Source: Alphaproteobacteria bacterium (GTDB taxonomy: Bacteria > Pseudomonadota > Alphaproteobacteria > Micropepsales > Micropepsaceae). From it: a stretch of 63,767 bases of DNA. A program made the translations under genes and the position numbers. The stretch lies in assembly GCA_947473475.1 (NCBI GenBank), contig CANJBZ010000024.1:1-63767 (forward strand), in the 5' to 3' direction. This document shows, piece after piece, positions 25,266 to 34,037 of the stretch. Below the pieces are notes generated by a model that saw only the letters and a list, made by a program, of their open reading frames with translations, was not told where the DNA came from and did no database searches. The number at the start of each line of letters is the position of its first letter. The stretch's first letter is position 1.

Positions 25266-26819
25266 ATGAGATTCCGTAAGCCCTATCTTGACGGCTCGCT
25301 CGCACTCCTATCTCCTTTCGCATATGCAGCAAACGCTGTTCGCCGACGCGCAGGACCATGCCCGCTTACCGGGCTCGTGGATGCATTCTGGGCATTATGC
25401 GAATTACCGCCTCGGGGCGCCCTAGACGAAATGTTCGCTTCGGACGGTACCGTTCGGCGGCATTATGCCGAGCTATCCGAGCGCGTTTCGGAACTGTCCA
25501 GCGACGAATTGCGGCGGCGCCAGCAGGCTTGCGAGCAATCGTTCCTGCACCAGGGCATCACTTTCACCGTCTATGGCGACAATTCGTCGACGGAGCGGAT
25601 CATCCCCACCGACCTGTTGCCGCGTATCATCACGGCGGCGGAATGGGCCCGGCTTGAAGCGGGATTGAAGCAGCGTATTCAGGCGCTGAACCTTTTCCTG
25701 CACGACATCTATGCGGACGGCCGCGTGCTGCGGGACGGCCTCGTCCCGCGCGCACTCATTTACGGCTCGAAACATTATCGCCGCGAGATGCGCGGCATTC
25801 CCGTGCCGCATGGCGCCTATGTCAATGTATGCGGTACCGATCTGGTGCGGCGCGAGGACGGCACGTTCGTCGTACTGGAAGACAATCTGCGCGTGCCCTC
25901 GGGCGTGTCCTACATGCTCGCCAATCGCGACGTAGTGCGGCGGGCCTTTCCGGCGCTGTTCCGCACGGCGGGCGTGCGCCCCATTGAACATTATCCGCAA
26001 GACCTGCTGGCGACGTTGCGGTCGCTGGCGCCGTTTCAGGACGATGTGTCCATCGCGGTGCTGACGCCGGGCGTGTTCAACTCGGCCTATTTCGAGCATG
26101 CGTTCCTCGCCCGCCAAATGGGTGTCGAACTGGTCGAAGGCCGCGACATCGTGGTTAACGACAATTGCGTCTACGCGCGGACCACCTCGGGGTTGAAGCG
26201 CCTCGACGTGATCTATCGCCGGATCGACGACGATTTCATCGACCCGCTGGCGTTCCGCGCGGACTCCACTTTGGGTGTGCCGGGTGTGTTCAACGCCTAT
26301 CGCGCGGGTAACGTCGTAATCGCCAACGCGCCGGGCACGGGCATTGCCGACGACAAGGCGGTTTACGCCTATGTGCCGCGGCTGATCCGGTACTACCTCT
26401 CGGAAGAACCGATTCTCGCCAGCGTCGAGACCTTTCTCTGCCGTGAACCAAAATCGCTGTCCCATGTGCTCGCCAATCTGGACTCGCTGGTCGTCAAAGC
26501 GGTCGGCGAATCGGGCGGCTATGGGATGCTCGTCGGACCGCACGCTTCGACGGCCGAGCGCGAAGCTTTTGCCGAGAAGATCAAAGCCGATCCCGACAAT
26601 TACATCGCCCAGCCCACGATCCAGCTTTCGACCGCGCCTTGTTTTATCGAGGGCGCCATCGAACCCAGGCACGTCGATTTGCGCCCGTTCATCCTGCACG
26701 GCGAACAGACGACTATCGCGCCGGGCGCCCTGACGCGCGTAGCGTTGAAGCGCGGAAGTCTGGTGGTCAATTCCAGCCAGGGCGGCGGTTCCAAAGACAC
26801 CTGGGTGCTGAGCGCGTGA
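25266..26819 (+). CDS. Circularly permuted ATP-grasp protein (COG2308)
   Basis: Open frame of 517 residues; recognisable family sequence begins only at [17 protein letters not shown], so the true start is probably near 25377 (GTG) or 25431 (ATG), giving about 462-480 residues. Features: [61 protein letters not shown] and HVDLRPFIL. The family is a circularly permuted ATP-grasp ligase, predicted to form peptide-like bonds on an unknown substrate. It is always found with the next gene (alpha-E) and often with a transglutaminase, as here; the three are spaced by 1-15 bases. Confidence 0.9.
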   Translation: MRFRKPYLDGSLALLSPFAYAANAVRRRAGPCPLTGLVDAFWALCELPPRGALDEMFASDGTVRRHYAELSERVSELSSDELRRRQQACEQSFLHQGITFTVYGDNSSTERIIPTDLLPRIITAAEWARLEAGLKQRIQALNLFLHDIYADGRVLRDGLVPRALIYGSKHYRREMRGIPVPHGAYVNVCGTDLVRREDGTFVVLEDNLRVPSGVSYMLANRDVVRRAFPALFRTAGVRPIEHYPQDLLATLRSLAPFQDDVSIAVLTPGVFNSAYFEHAFLARQMGVELVEGRDIVVNDNCVYARTTSGLKRLDVIYRRIDDDFIDPLAFRADSTLGVPGVFNAYRAGNVVIANAPGTGIADDKAVYAYVPRLIRYYLSEEPILASVETFLCREPKSLSHVLANLDSLVVKAVGESGGYGMLVGPHASTAEREAFAEKIKADPDNYIAQPTIQLSTAPCFIEGAIEPRHVDLRPFILHGEQTTIAPGALTRVALKRGSLVVNSSQGGGSKDTWVLSA

Positions 26820-26820
26820 C

Positions 26821-27768
26821 ATGCTGAGCCGCGTCGCCGACAACCTCTACTGGATGAGCCGCTATCTGGAGCGCGCCGAGCACACCAGCCGCCTCCTGGC
26901 CGTCAAACTTGAAACACTCCTGGAGCAAACACCGCGCGAAGCGGAGTTGTCGTGGCGTCGCGTCGCGGCCGGTTTATCCGGAGACGAGCATGTGCCGTCC
27001 GCGGCTGCCGATGCATTCGAGATTACGCGGGCATTGGCGTTCGACCCGGAAAATTCTTCTTCCCTTATCGCCTCGCTGCAATCGGCCCGCGACAATGCCC
27101 GCCAGGTTCGGGAGCAGATTTCCACCGAGATGTGGAATCAGCTCAACCGGCTTTATCTGCGGCTCGCGCCAATGGACCTTGCGACCGTGTGGAACGACCA
27201 ACCGGGCCACATCTTCCGCGACGCCGTGGACGAATTGCTGATGCTGGAAGGCATTACCTATTCGACCATGCGCCACGGGGAGGGCTGGTACTTCCTGGAG
27301 CTCGGACGCTACATCGAGCGCGCCCAGCTGCTGAGCCGTCTGTTGGATCTGCATTTCGGCCGTGCGTCGCGGTCGGGAACGGCGCCGAGTTACCTCGATT
27401 GGGTGGTTCTGCTGCGCTTCTGCACCGCGTTCGAGGCCTATTGCAAAGTCTACACGGCCAATATCCGCCGCGACCGCATCGCCGAATTCCTGCTGTTCGA
27501 TCCGGAGTTTCCCCATTCCGTGCGGTTTGCCGTGGAGCGGCTGACCGACGCTTTGACGCGCGTGGCGTCAGGGGCCCCTGCGCAACGGCGCGCGGCTTGC
27601 GAAAGACTGGCGGGACGCCTGAAAGCCAGTGTCGATTTCGGCCAGATCGAGGAATTGATGGGCGGCACCATCGACCTTTTCCTCACCAACATCATGTCGC
27701 AATGCGAACAAATCCATGAAGCGGTCCAGGCCGCTTACATCAGTTATGACGCCGAAACGGTGCTGTAG
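26821..27768 (+). CDS. Alpha-E domain protein (COG2307)
   Basis: 315 residues, all helical. The N-terminal MLSRVADNLYWMSRYLERAE is the family hallmark, with LEGITYSTMRHGEGWYFLELGRYIERA and SYLDWVVLLRFCTAFEAY further in. The biochemical role is not established; it is the obligate partner of the COG2308 ATP-grasp protein in a widely conserved cassette. Starts one base after the stop of that gene. Confidence 0.92.
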   Translation: MLSRVADNLYWMSRYLERAEHTSRLLAVKLETLLEQTPREAELSWRRVAAGLSGDEHVPSAAADAFEITRALAFDPENSSSLIASLQSARDNARQVREQISTEMWNQLNRLYLRLAPMDLATVWNDQPGHIFRDAVDELLMLEGITYSTMRHGEGWYFLELGRYIERAQLLSRLLDLHFGRASRSGTAPSYLDWVVLLRFCTAFEAYCKVYTANIRRDRIAEFLLFDPEFPHSVRFAVERLTDALTRVASGAPAQRRAACERLAGRLKASVDFGQIEELMGGTIDLFLTNIMSQCEQIHEAVQAAYISYDAETVL

Positions 27769-27783
27769 GAACGGAACGCTCTG

Positions 27784-28752
27784 ATGTTTTATTCGGTCCG
27801 GCACGTCACGCGCTTCCGCTACTCCAATCCGGTGCGCCAATCGGTGATGGAACTCAGGATGCAGCCGCGGTCCGAAGGGCGCCAGTCGCTGCGCAATTTT
27901 CAGATCGCCACCATGCCGCGCGCGCAGCTTTATGCGTATACGGATCATTTCGGCAACGCCGTCTACCATTTCAACGTGCTGCGGGAGCATTCGGAGCTGC
28001 GCATCGAAGCGCAGTCCGTCATCGAGGTTAGCCACGCGGTTGCGCTTCCCGCCACCGCCGACGCGCTGGAATGGCAGCGGTATAACGGCCTCAATTTGCG
28101 CGCCGAACATTACGACCTGCTCGGTCCATCGGACTTCGCCTGCCTTTCGCCGGAGCTGGCCAGGTTTACCGCGGCTCACCAGCTTGAACGGCCGGAAGGC
28201 GACACGCTGACGGCGCTACGAAAGCTCAACGCGGTCATCTATGGCGCGTTCGAATACGAAGTGGGCATTACCCAGGTCCACTCCCCGATTGCACAGGCAA
28301 TCAAAGAACGCCGGGGCGTCTGCCAGGACTTCGCCCATATCATGATCGCGATCGCGCGGAACTGGGGCGTCCCTGCGCGCTACGTCTCGGGGTATCTCTA
28401 CCATCGCCGCCAGGACAAAGACCGTTCGGCCGAGGACGCGACCCATGCCTGGGTCGAGGCCTATCTCCCGAGTTTCGGCTGGGTTGGTTTCGATCCGACC
28501 AACAACATCATGGCCGGGGAGCGCCACATCCGGGTGGCCGTCGGGCGCGACTACGCCGACGTCCCGCCGACGCGAGGCACGTTCAAGGGCGATGCGGAAA
28601 GCGAGCTGGCAGTGGCTGTGACTGTGGAACCCACATCGGCCCCGGTCCGGCACGAGGAATTCCTGCGGGTCGCCCGCCCGATCAGCGCGACCAAGGAAAA
28701 GACCGGTCCCACCGAGCAGTCCTATTTCCAGCAGCAGCAGCAACAGCAGTAG
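27784..28752 (+). CDS. Transglutaminase-like cysteine peptidase (COG1305)
   Basis: 322 residues. An N-terminal beta-rich domain (YSVRHVTRFRYSNPVRQSV) precedes the transglutaminase core with the catalytic triad: Cys in ERRGVCQDFAH, His in EDATHAWVEAYLP and Asp in FDPTNN. It probably cleaves or forms an isopeptide/amide bond on the product of the ATP-grasp/alpha-E pair. Odd feature: the C-terminus is a run of seven glutamines encoded by cag/caa triplets (about 28730-28749), which would be prone to length change. Confidence 0.92.
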   Translation: MFYSVRHVTRFRYSNPVRQSVMELRMQPRSEGRQSLRNFQIATMPRAQLYAYTDHFGNAVYHFNVLREHSELRIEAQSVIEVSHAVALPATADALEWQRYNGLNLRAEHYDLLGPSDFACLSPELARFTAAHQLERPEGDTLTALRKLNAVIYGAFEYEVGITQVHSPIAQAIKERRGVCQDFAHIMIAIARNWGVPARYVSGYLYHRRQDKDRSAEDATHAWVEAYLPSFGWVGFDPTNNIMAGERHIRVAVGRDYADVPPTRGTFKGDAESELAVAVTVEPTSAPVRHEEFLRVARPISATKEKTGPTEQSYFQQQQQQQ

Positions 28753-28869
28753 CGCGCCCCCCGGCACGAAGCCGCCCTGAGCACGATTGACGGCCAGTGG
28801 CGTCCTTCCGGCTGGCAGAATGCCCTTCCTTGTGGCAAATTGGCCCCTGAGGATCAGGGAGGATCTACA

Positions 28870-29919
28870 ATGAAAAGATTACTAGGGATCGCGCTTTTGA
28901 TGGGAAGCGCCTTTGTGGGCGTGAGCGCGTTGCAGGCTGCCGACTCGAATTACCCCGCATGGGCTTACGGCGTACCGCCCGCGGGCACGCCGGCTGCGCC
29001 GCCCGCGCGCGACGATGGCAAGATGCTGTCGCTGCCGGGCGCCGACAAACAGTTCACGTTCAACCAGATCCGCGGCCGGAAGGATAACGACACGCCGGCC
29101 CGCGTTGCGCCCGCCGACTGGTTCCCTGGCGATCACCCGTCCATGCCGAAGATCGTCGCCGAAGGTGACGACTCGCGCGGCATCGTTGCCTGCTCGCTTT
29201 GCCATTATCCCAACGGCAAAGGCCGCTCGGAAAATGCCAGCCCTGCCGGTCTGCCCAAGGAATATATCGTTCGTCAGCTCCAAAACATGAAGAACGACCA
29301 GCGCGCCAGCGCCGAGCGCCGCAAGGCCAACACACAGGCCATGGTAACCTTCGCCAAATCCATGACGGATCAGGAGATCGAACAGGCCGCCGCTTACTTC
29401 GCCACATTGAAGTGGACGTCGTGGGTCAAGGTCGTCGAAACCGACACCGTGCCGAAAACCCGCAGTCAGGGCGGTCTGTTCCTTCCGCTGGAAGGCGCAC
29501 AAGCCGGCACGGAGCCGATCGGCGCCCGCGTCATCGAAGTCCCGGAAAAGCCGAATGACACCGAGACGCTGCGCAACCCGCGTTCTGGCTTCATCGCCTA
29601 TGTACCGAAAGGCGCAACCGAAAAGGGCAAGCAGCTCGTGACCACCGGCGGCAACGGCAAGACCATCGCCTGCACCGTTTGCCATGGCGACGATCTGCAC
29701 GGATTGGGTTCGGTACCGGGCATCGCCGCCCGCTCGCCGAGCTACATCGCGCGGCAGCTTTACGACTTCCAGCAGGGCGCGCGCCATGGCGACATGGCCG
29801 ACCTGATGAAGAAAGTCGCGGCCAATCTGACCAATGACGACATGGTCAACATCACGGCCTATCTGGCATCGCTGCCGGCGCCGGCGACCGTGGCCTACAC
29901 CAGCACCGCGAACCGCTAA
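28870..29919 (+). CDS. Secreted dihaem cytochrome c (c4-like)
   Basis: 349 residues from ATG 28870, with ggagg at about 28858-28862. Signal peptide MKRLLGIALLMGSAFVGVSA, cleaved at LQAAD. Two haem c motifs: CSLCH near residue 112 and CTVCH near 271, each in a cytochrome c4-like fold (SPAGLPKEYIVRQLQNM, RSPSYIARQLYDFQQGARHG). A long extra N-terminal segment and a linker containing GLFLPLEGAQAGTEPIGARV set it apart from classical c4. It would carry electrons in the periplasm. No oxidase or dehydrogenase genes are adjacent, so its partner is unknown; it is monocistronic with its own terminator. Confidence 0.88.
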   Translation: MKRLLGIALLMGSAFVGVSALQAADSNYPAWAYGVPPAGTPAAPPARDDGKMLSLPGADKQFTFNQIRGRKDNDTPARVAPADWFPGDHPSMPKIVAEGDDSRGIVACSLCHYPNGKGRSENASPAGLPKEYIVRQLQNMKNDQRASAERRKANTQAMVTFAKSMTDQEIEQAAAYFATLKWTSWVKVVETDTVPKTRSQGGLFLPLEGAQAGTEPIGARVIEVPEKPNDTETLRNPRSGFIAYVPKGATEKGKQLVTTGGNGKTIACTVCHGDDLHGLGSVPGIAARSPSYIARQLYDFQQGARHGDMADLMKKVAANLTNDDMVNITAYLASLPAPATVAYTSTANR

Positions 29920-29940
29920 TCGTTCGCGGGAATGTTGCAA

Positions 29941-29981
29941 TCGCCCGCGCGGTCCCAAGGGATCGCGCGGGCGAAGTTTTT
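29941..29981 (+). terminator. Rho-independent terminator
   Basis: An 11-bp stem tcgcccgcgcg (29941-29951) with cgcgcgggcga (29964-29974), then agttttt. It lies between convergent genes and ends the cytochrome gene. Confidence 0.85.
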
Positions 29982-29987
29982 GGGGGG

Positions 29988-31202
29988 TTAGACGCGTTCG
30001 AGCGCGACGCTGACGCCTTGGCCGACGCCGACACACAACGTCACAAGGGCGCGTTTGCCGCCGGTTTTTTCCAGCTGATGGATAGCGGTGAGTACAAGGC
30101 GCGCGCCGCTTGCGCCCAAGGGATGGCCCAATGCGATGGCGCCGCCATTGGGATTCACATGCGCGGCATCGTCGGGCAGACCAAGGCCGCGTGTGACGGC
30201 AAGCGATTGCGCCGCGAAGGCTTCGTTCAATTCGATCGTATCGAAGTCACTGATTTTCATTCCCAACCGCGCCATCAGCTTTTGCGTCGCCGGGACGGGG
30301 CCAATGCCCATAACGCGCGGCGCCACACCGGCCGTTGCCATACCGAGCACCCGGGCGCGCGGCCGCAGGCCATGCTTATTCAGAGCTGGCTCCGACGCCA
30401 GGATCATGGCCGCCGCGCCGTCATTGACGCCCGACGCGTTGCCCGCTGTCACGGTGCCGGGATTACGGAACGGTGCTTTCAGCTTGGTGAGGTCTTCCAG
30501 CGTGGTCTGCGGACGCGGATGTTCGTCCTTATCGAAAACGAGCGGCTTGCCGCGCGCGTCCTTGGCCTGAACCCGCACGATTTCCTCGGCGAAATAGCCG
30601 CTGTCCATGGCCCGGCCTGCCCGTTGCTGGCTGCGCCACGCAAACTGGTCCTGATCGGCGCGGCTGATCTTGTGCTCCTCAGCCAAATTCTCCGCCGTGT
30701 CGGGCATGGCATCGACTCCAAACCGCGCCTTCATGATCGGATTGACGAAACGCCAGCCGATGGTGGTATCGAACACCTCCGCCGAACGCTGAAACGCGGT
30801 CTCGGCCTTGCCCATCACCAGCGGCGCGCGGGTCATGGATTCGACGCCCCCGGCAATCGCAAAGTCGATCTCGCCCGCCCGGATGGCCCGGGCTACCGTC
30901 CCCACCGCATCCAGGCCTGACGCGCAAAGCCGGTTGATCGTCGCTCCCGGCACTGATTCGGGCAGTTCCGAAAGCAGCGCCGCCATGCGCGCGACGTTGC
31001 GGTTGTCCTCCCCGGCCTGGTTGGCGCAGCCAAGGATCACCTCATCCAGCGCGCCCCAGTCCGCATCCGTATTGCGCGCCATGAGCGCCATGATGGGAAC
31101 CGCCGCCAGATCGTCCGTCCGGACATAAGCGAGGGCGCCGCCAAAGCGGCCAATCGGGGTGCGCACGGCATCGCAGACATAGGCGTGGCGAAGTTCAGTC
31201 AT
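29988..31202 (-). CDS. Acetyl-CoA acetyltransferase, 3-oxoadipyl-CoA thiolase (PcaF)-like
   Basis: 404 residues. Thiolase with the acyl-enzyme Cys in NRLCASGLDAVG, NEAFAAQ, the catalytic His in GGAIALGHPLGASGAR and the second Cys in LCVGVGQGVSVA. ADWGALDEVILGCANQAGED, SMTRAPLVMGKAE and TTIGWRFVNPIMK are close to PcaF/PaaJ 3-oxoadipyl-CoA thiolases, so the substrate may be 3-oxoadipyl-CoA. No other pca or paa gene is in the window, so a general role in beta-oxidation remains possible. Confidence 0.88.
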   Translation of the reverse strand: MTELRHAYVCDAVRTPIGRFGGALAYVRTDDLAAVPIMALMARNTDADWGALDEVILGCANQAGEDNRNVARMAALLSELPESVPGATINRLCASGLDAVGTVARAIRAGEIDFAIAGGVESMTRAPLVMGKAETAFQRSAEVFDTTIGWRFVNPIMKARFGVDAMPDTAENLAEEHKISRADQDQFAWRSQQRAGRAMDSGYFAEEIVRVQAKDARGKPLVFDKDEHPRPQTTLEDLTKLKAPFRNPGTVTAGNASGVNDGAAAMILASEPALNKHGLRPRARVLGMATAGVAPRVMGIGPVPATQKLMARLGMKISDFDTIELNEAFAAQSLAVTRGLGLPDDAAHVNPNGGAIALGHPLGASGARLVLTAIHQLEKTGGKRALVTLCVGVGQGVSVALERV

Positions 31203-31315
31203 GGGGGCGGTTATCCATCAAGGCAAAGCCTAATAAGGCCAGCGGACCCGGCGCGGTCAATATGGACGGGGATGGGGGTTGCGCGAGGCGGAAATTGGCC
31301 CCTACAACATCAGCC

Positions 31316-32380
31316 ATGGAGCAAAAAAGCCTGATCCCTGTGACGGTTCTGACCGGCTACCTTGGCGCCGGCAAGACCACCCTGTTGAACCGCATCCTGT
31401 CCGAGGACCACGGCCGGAAATACGCCGTGATCGTGAACGAGTTCGGCGAGATCGGCATCGACAACGAGCTGATCCTGAACACGGATGAAGAATTGTTCGA
31501 AATGAACAATGGCTGCATCTGCTGCACGGTTCGTGGCGACCTGATTCGCACGATGCACGGCCTTCTCGCCAAAGGCGGAAATTTCGACGCGATCATCGTG
31601 GAGACGACCGGCCTCGCCGATCCCGGGCCGGTGGCGCAGACCTTTTTCGTCGACGGCTTCCTGCGGTCGAAAACCGAACTGGATTCGGTTACGACCGTGG
31701 TTGACGCCAAGCACGTCGAGATGCGGCTGGCCGACAGTCGCGAGGCGCTCGAACAGATCGCTTTTGCCGACCAGATCGTGCTGAACAAGACCGATCTCGT
31801 CAGCGAGGAGGAGCTGCGCGCGATCGAGGCGCATATTCACCGGATCAACCCGATGGCGCCCATCCACCGGGCGCAACGGGCGAACGTTAACCTCGATCTC
31901 ATCCTCGGACGCGGCGGGTTCAATCTGGAGCGCATTACCGAGCTGGAGCCGGATTTCCTCAATCCGGAGCATGGAGAAGCGGGGCACGTCCATGACGAGC
32001 ACTGCGGCCACGATCACGATCACGGCCATGAGCACGCGGCATCCGATCATGAGCACGACCACGGCATCGAAAGCATTTCGCTGAAGACGGACAAGCCAAT
32101 GGACCGCCGCAAGATCGGGCGCTGGCTGACAGAATTGTGCAAAGTTAGAGGCCCGGACATTCTGCGCGCCAAGGGCATCATCGACGTGAAGGACAATCCG
32201 CGACGTCTGGTCTTTCAGGCGGTACACATGATCCTGGAAGGCGACATGCAACGCGAGTGGCGTCCGGGCGAGCCGCGCTATTCGCGCATGGTGTTCATCG
32301 GGCGCAATTTAGACCGCGCCGAACTGCAAAATGGCTTCGAGGCCTGCATCGCGGAAGAAACGCCGGCAACGGCCGAATAA
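31316..32380 (+). CDS. CobW/COG0523 family metal-chaperone GTPase
   Basis: 354 residues from ATG 31316. Walker A GYLGAGKTTLLN, the metal-binding CxCC motif in NNGCICCTVRGDL, Walker B region ETTGLADP and NKTDL for guanine. Between the GTPase and the C-terminal CobW_C domain is a His/Asp/Glu-rich stretch (HVHDEHCGHDHDHGHEH), which would buffer zinc, cobalt or nickel. The target enzyme is unknown. The small YCII gene follows 15 bases later. Confidence 0.92.
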   Translation: MEQKSLIPVTVLTGYLGAGKTTLLNRILSEDHGRKYAVIVNEFGEIGIDNELILNTDEELFEMNNGCICCTVRGDLIRTMHGLLAKGGNFDAIIVETTGLADPGPVAQTFFVDGFLRSKTELDSVTTVVDAKHVEMRLADSREALEQIAFADQIVLNKTDLVSEEELRAIEAHIHRINPMAPIHRAQRANVNLDLILGRGGFNLERITELEPDFLNPEHGEAGHVHDEHCGHDHDHGHEHAASDHEHDHGIESISLKTDKPMDRRKIGRWLTELCKVRGPDILRAKGIIDVKDNPRRLVFQAVHMILEGDMQREWRPGEPRYSRMVFIGRNLDRAELQNGFEACIAEETPATAE

Positions 32381-32395
32381 ACAACGGAGGATCAG

Positions 32396-32689
32396 ATGGC
32401 GCTTTTCGTGGTGTCTTACATCGACAAGCCGAACAGCCTTGCCTTGCGCATGGCCAACCGGGAAGCGCATTTGGCCTATGCGCATCAAGACGGCCAAGTC
32501 GCCCAAGTCAAACTCGGCGGGCCGTATCTCGACGAGCAGGGCAACATGGCGGGCTCGCTCCTGATCCTGGAAGCGTCCGACAAAGCCGCCGCAATCGCCT
32601 TTACGCAGAACGATCCGTACGTGACTTGCGGCCTGATGCAGAGCGTGGACGTGAAGCCCTTCCGCATCACGATGAATCAGTTGGGTTAG
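32396..32689 (+). CDS. YCII-domain protein
   Basis: 97 residues. Ferredoxin-like YCII fold: ALFVVSYIDKPNSLALR, NREAHLAYA (His-Asp/Glu pair region), GGPYLDEQGNMAGSLLILE and NDPYVTCGLMQSVDVKPF. The family is a putative small enzyme related to muconolactone isomerases. ggagg lies seven bases upstream of the start. It is probably cotranscribed with the CobW gene. Confidence 0.88.
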   Translation: MALFVVSYIDKPNSLALRMANREAHLAYAHQDGQVAQVKLGGPYLDEQGNMAGSLLILEASDKAAAIAFTQNDPYVTCGLMQSVDVKPFRITMNQLG

Positions 32690-32734
32690 TGCTCCGCGAC
32701 TCTCCGCGCCTCCGCGAGAAACGATTTTCGCGCG

Positions 32735-32790
32735 GCCGCCCCCTCCACCGCTTCGCGGTCCCCCTCCCCCGCGAAGGCGCGGGGGAGGAG
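32735..32790. repeat. GC-rich REP-like repeat, family ccgccccctccaccg
   Basis: gccgccccctccaccgcttcg...gtccccctcccccgcg...gggggaggag. The same unit occurs inverted at 34985-35040 and direct at 35116-35169. It lies between convergent genes. Confidence 0.8.
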
Positions 32791-32794
32791 CCGT

Positions 32795-33091
32795 CTAGCA
32801 GCAGTCCCAACTGGAGTTGTCGTGGCTGGCGGGGGAGCCGATCAGCCAGCCGATGTCGTCATAGGTGACGTCGAGCAGCGGCTTGTACAGTTTGAACTGA
32901 TGCCGCTGTTCGTCCTCGGTCCAGAACGCCACCACCGTTTCCAGCGGCGGACAGCCTGGCAGGCGGCACGCCATTTCCGACACCAGCACAGCGGCTTCGG
33001 GCTTCAGTTTGAAACGCCGCCGCGTCCAGCCCTGAACGGATTCCAGGGCGGCCAAAAACGCCGGTGCCTGTCTCGGCTGGCCAATCAACAT
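32795..33091 (-). CDS. Small conserved protein with Cys motifs (GCPP...WDCC)
   Basis: 98 residues from the ATG at 33091. Recognisable conserved block: RRRFKLKPEAAVLVSEMACR followed by LPGCPPLETVVAFW, RHQFKLYKPLLDV and a C-terminal SSWDCC. The four cysteines and the location opposite a CobW metallochaperone gene hint at a metal-binding or metal-dependent function, but the family is uncharacterised as far as I know. Upstream in-frame codons to 33118 give no better start. Confidence 0.75.
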   Translation of the reverse strand: MLIGQPRQAPAFLAALESVQGWTRRRFKLKPEAAVLVSEMACRLPGCPPLETVVAFWTEDEQRHQFKLYKPLLDVTYDDIGWLIGSPASHDNSSWDCC

Positions 33092-33231
33092 GGGTTTACG
33101 AACACTCAGGCCCGGCAAGGGTTGGCGGCTTAGGCCGCGTATTTGAACGGGTGCAGCGGCACCCTAAAGCCAGGACAATATGCTAAGCAATCCGCCATCG
33201 AATATGGGAGCGGTGAGACGGGGCGGCATGC

Positions 33232-34035
33232 ATGGATAAGATGCGTCATGCGCCAAAATCTTTGCGGGCACGGCTGCGGCTTTGGCACGCCGCCGTGGCT
33301 ATCGCTGCACTCGTTCTGGGCTATTCCGCCTATGCGTGGGCGGACGGCTATCTGCTGAACCGCCGCTTGGTGATGGAGCCCGCCGATCGTATCCCGATGG
33401 ACACGGCACTTGCACCCTACGCTATGTCCATGGGGCGCAGTGCATTCCAGGCGAACTGCGCTTCCTGTCACGGCGCGGACATGCGAGGCAGCACACGCAC
33501 GGGTGTGCCGAACCTCAGCGACAACATCTGGCTCTACGATTTCGGGCGCGTGTCCGACATCGAGCGCACGGTGCTGTATGGCATCCGCGCGGGAGTGGGA
33601 AAATCCCACAACGTCACCGACATGCCCGCCATCGGCAGACAAAACGCCCTGAGCCCAGCTGAGATCAAAGACGTGATCGCCTATATGCATACCCTGCGCA
33701 AACAGGAAGCCGATCCAGCCGCAGCCGAGCGCGGCAGCGCCATCTTTCAGGACAAAGGTGTCTGCTACGATTGCCATTCGCGCGATGCGAGCGGGATTTC
33801 CGATTACGGCGCCCCCAGCCTGCTCGACGACGATACGCTGTTCGGCAACAGCGATGAGGCGCTCTACAAATCCATCTACGATGGGCGGCACGGCAAGTGT
33901 CCGGCCTGGGCCGGCAAGCTGTCCTTCGCCACCATTCGCGCCATTGCCGTCTACGTGCATTCCTTATCGCAGGAGGCTCCGGCGTCTCCGAGCAACCAAC
34001 CGCCCGGCGCGGAAACGGAGCAGACCGCAGGATAA
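33232..34035 (+). CDS. Membrane-anchored dihaem cytochrome c (CcoP-like)
   Basis: 267 residues. One N-terminal anchor (HAAVAIAALVLGYSAYAW) then two haem c domains: CASCHGADMRG and CYDCHSRDASG, with Met ligands probably in VTDMPAIGR and the C-terminal domain. The layout and segments such as GVPNLSDNIWLYD and IERTVLYGIRAG are those of subunit III (CcoP/FixP) of cbb3 oxidases, but no ccoNOQ genes are present. It starts a plus-strand group with a prolyl isomerase (two bases downstream) and a HupE-like protein. Confidence 0.88.
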   Translation: MDKMRHAPKSLRARLRLWHAAVAIAALVLGYSAYAWADGYLLNRRLVMEPADRIPMDTALAPYAMSMGRSAFQANCASCHGADMRGSTRTGVPNLSDNIWLYDFGRVSDIERTVLYGIRAGVGKSHNVTDMPAIGRQNALSPAEIKDVIAYMHTLRKQEADPAAAERGSAIFQDKGVCYDCHSRDASGISDYGAPSLLDDDTLFGNSDEALYKSIYDGRHGKCPAWAGKLSFATIRAIAVYVHSLSQEAPASPSNQPPGAETEQTAG

Positions 34036-34037
34036 CC

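Noticed and set aside
25320-25430. Possible frameshift at the start of the ATP-grasp gene (an alternative frame reads [14 protein letters not shown] just before DEMF)
   Set aside because: The alternative frame has no recognisable homology and ends in a stop; a start near GTG 25377 or ATG 25431 explains the gene without a frameshift.
33232-34035. Genuine cbb3 oxidase subunit III
   Set aside because: The haem domains are similar, but there are no ccoN, ccoO or ccoQ genes in the window, so only CcoP-like is claimed.
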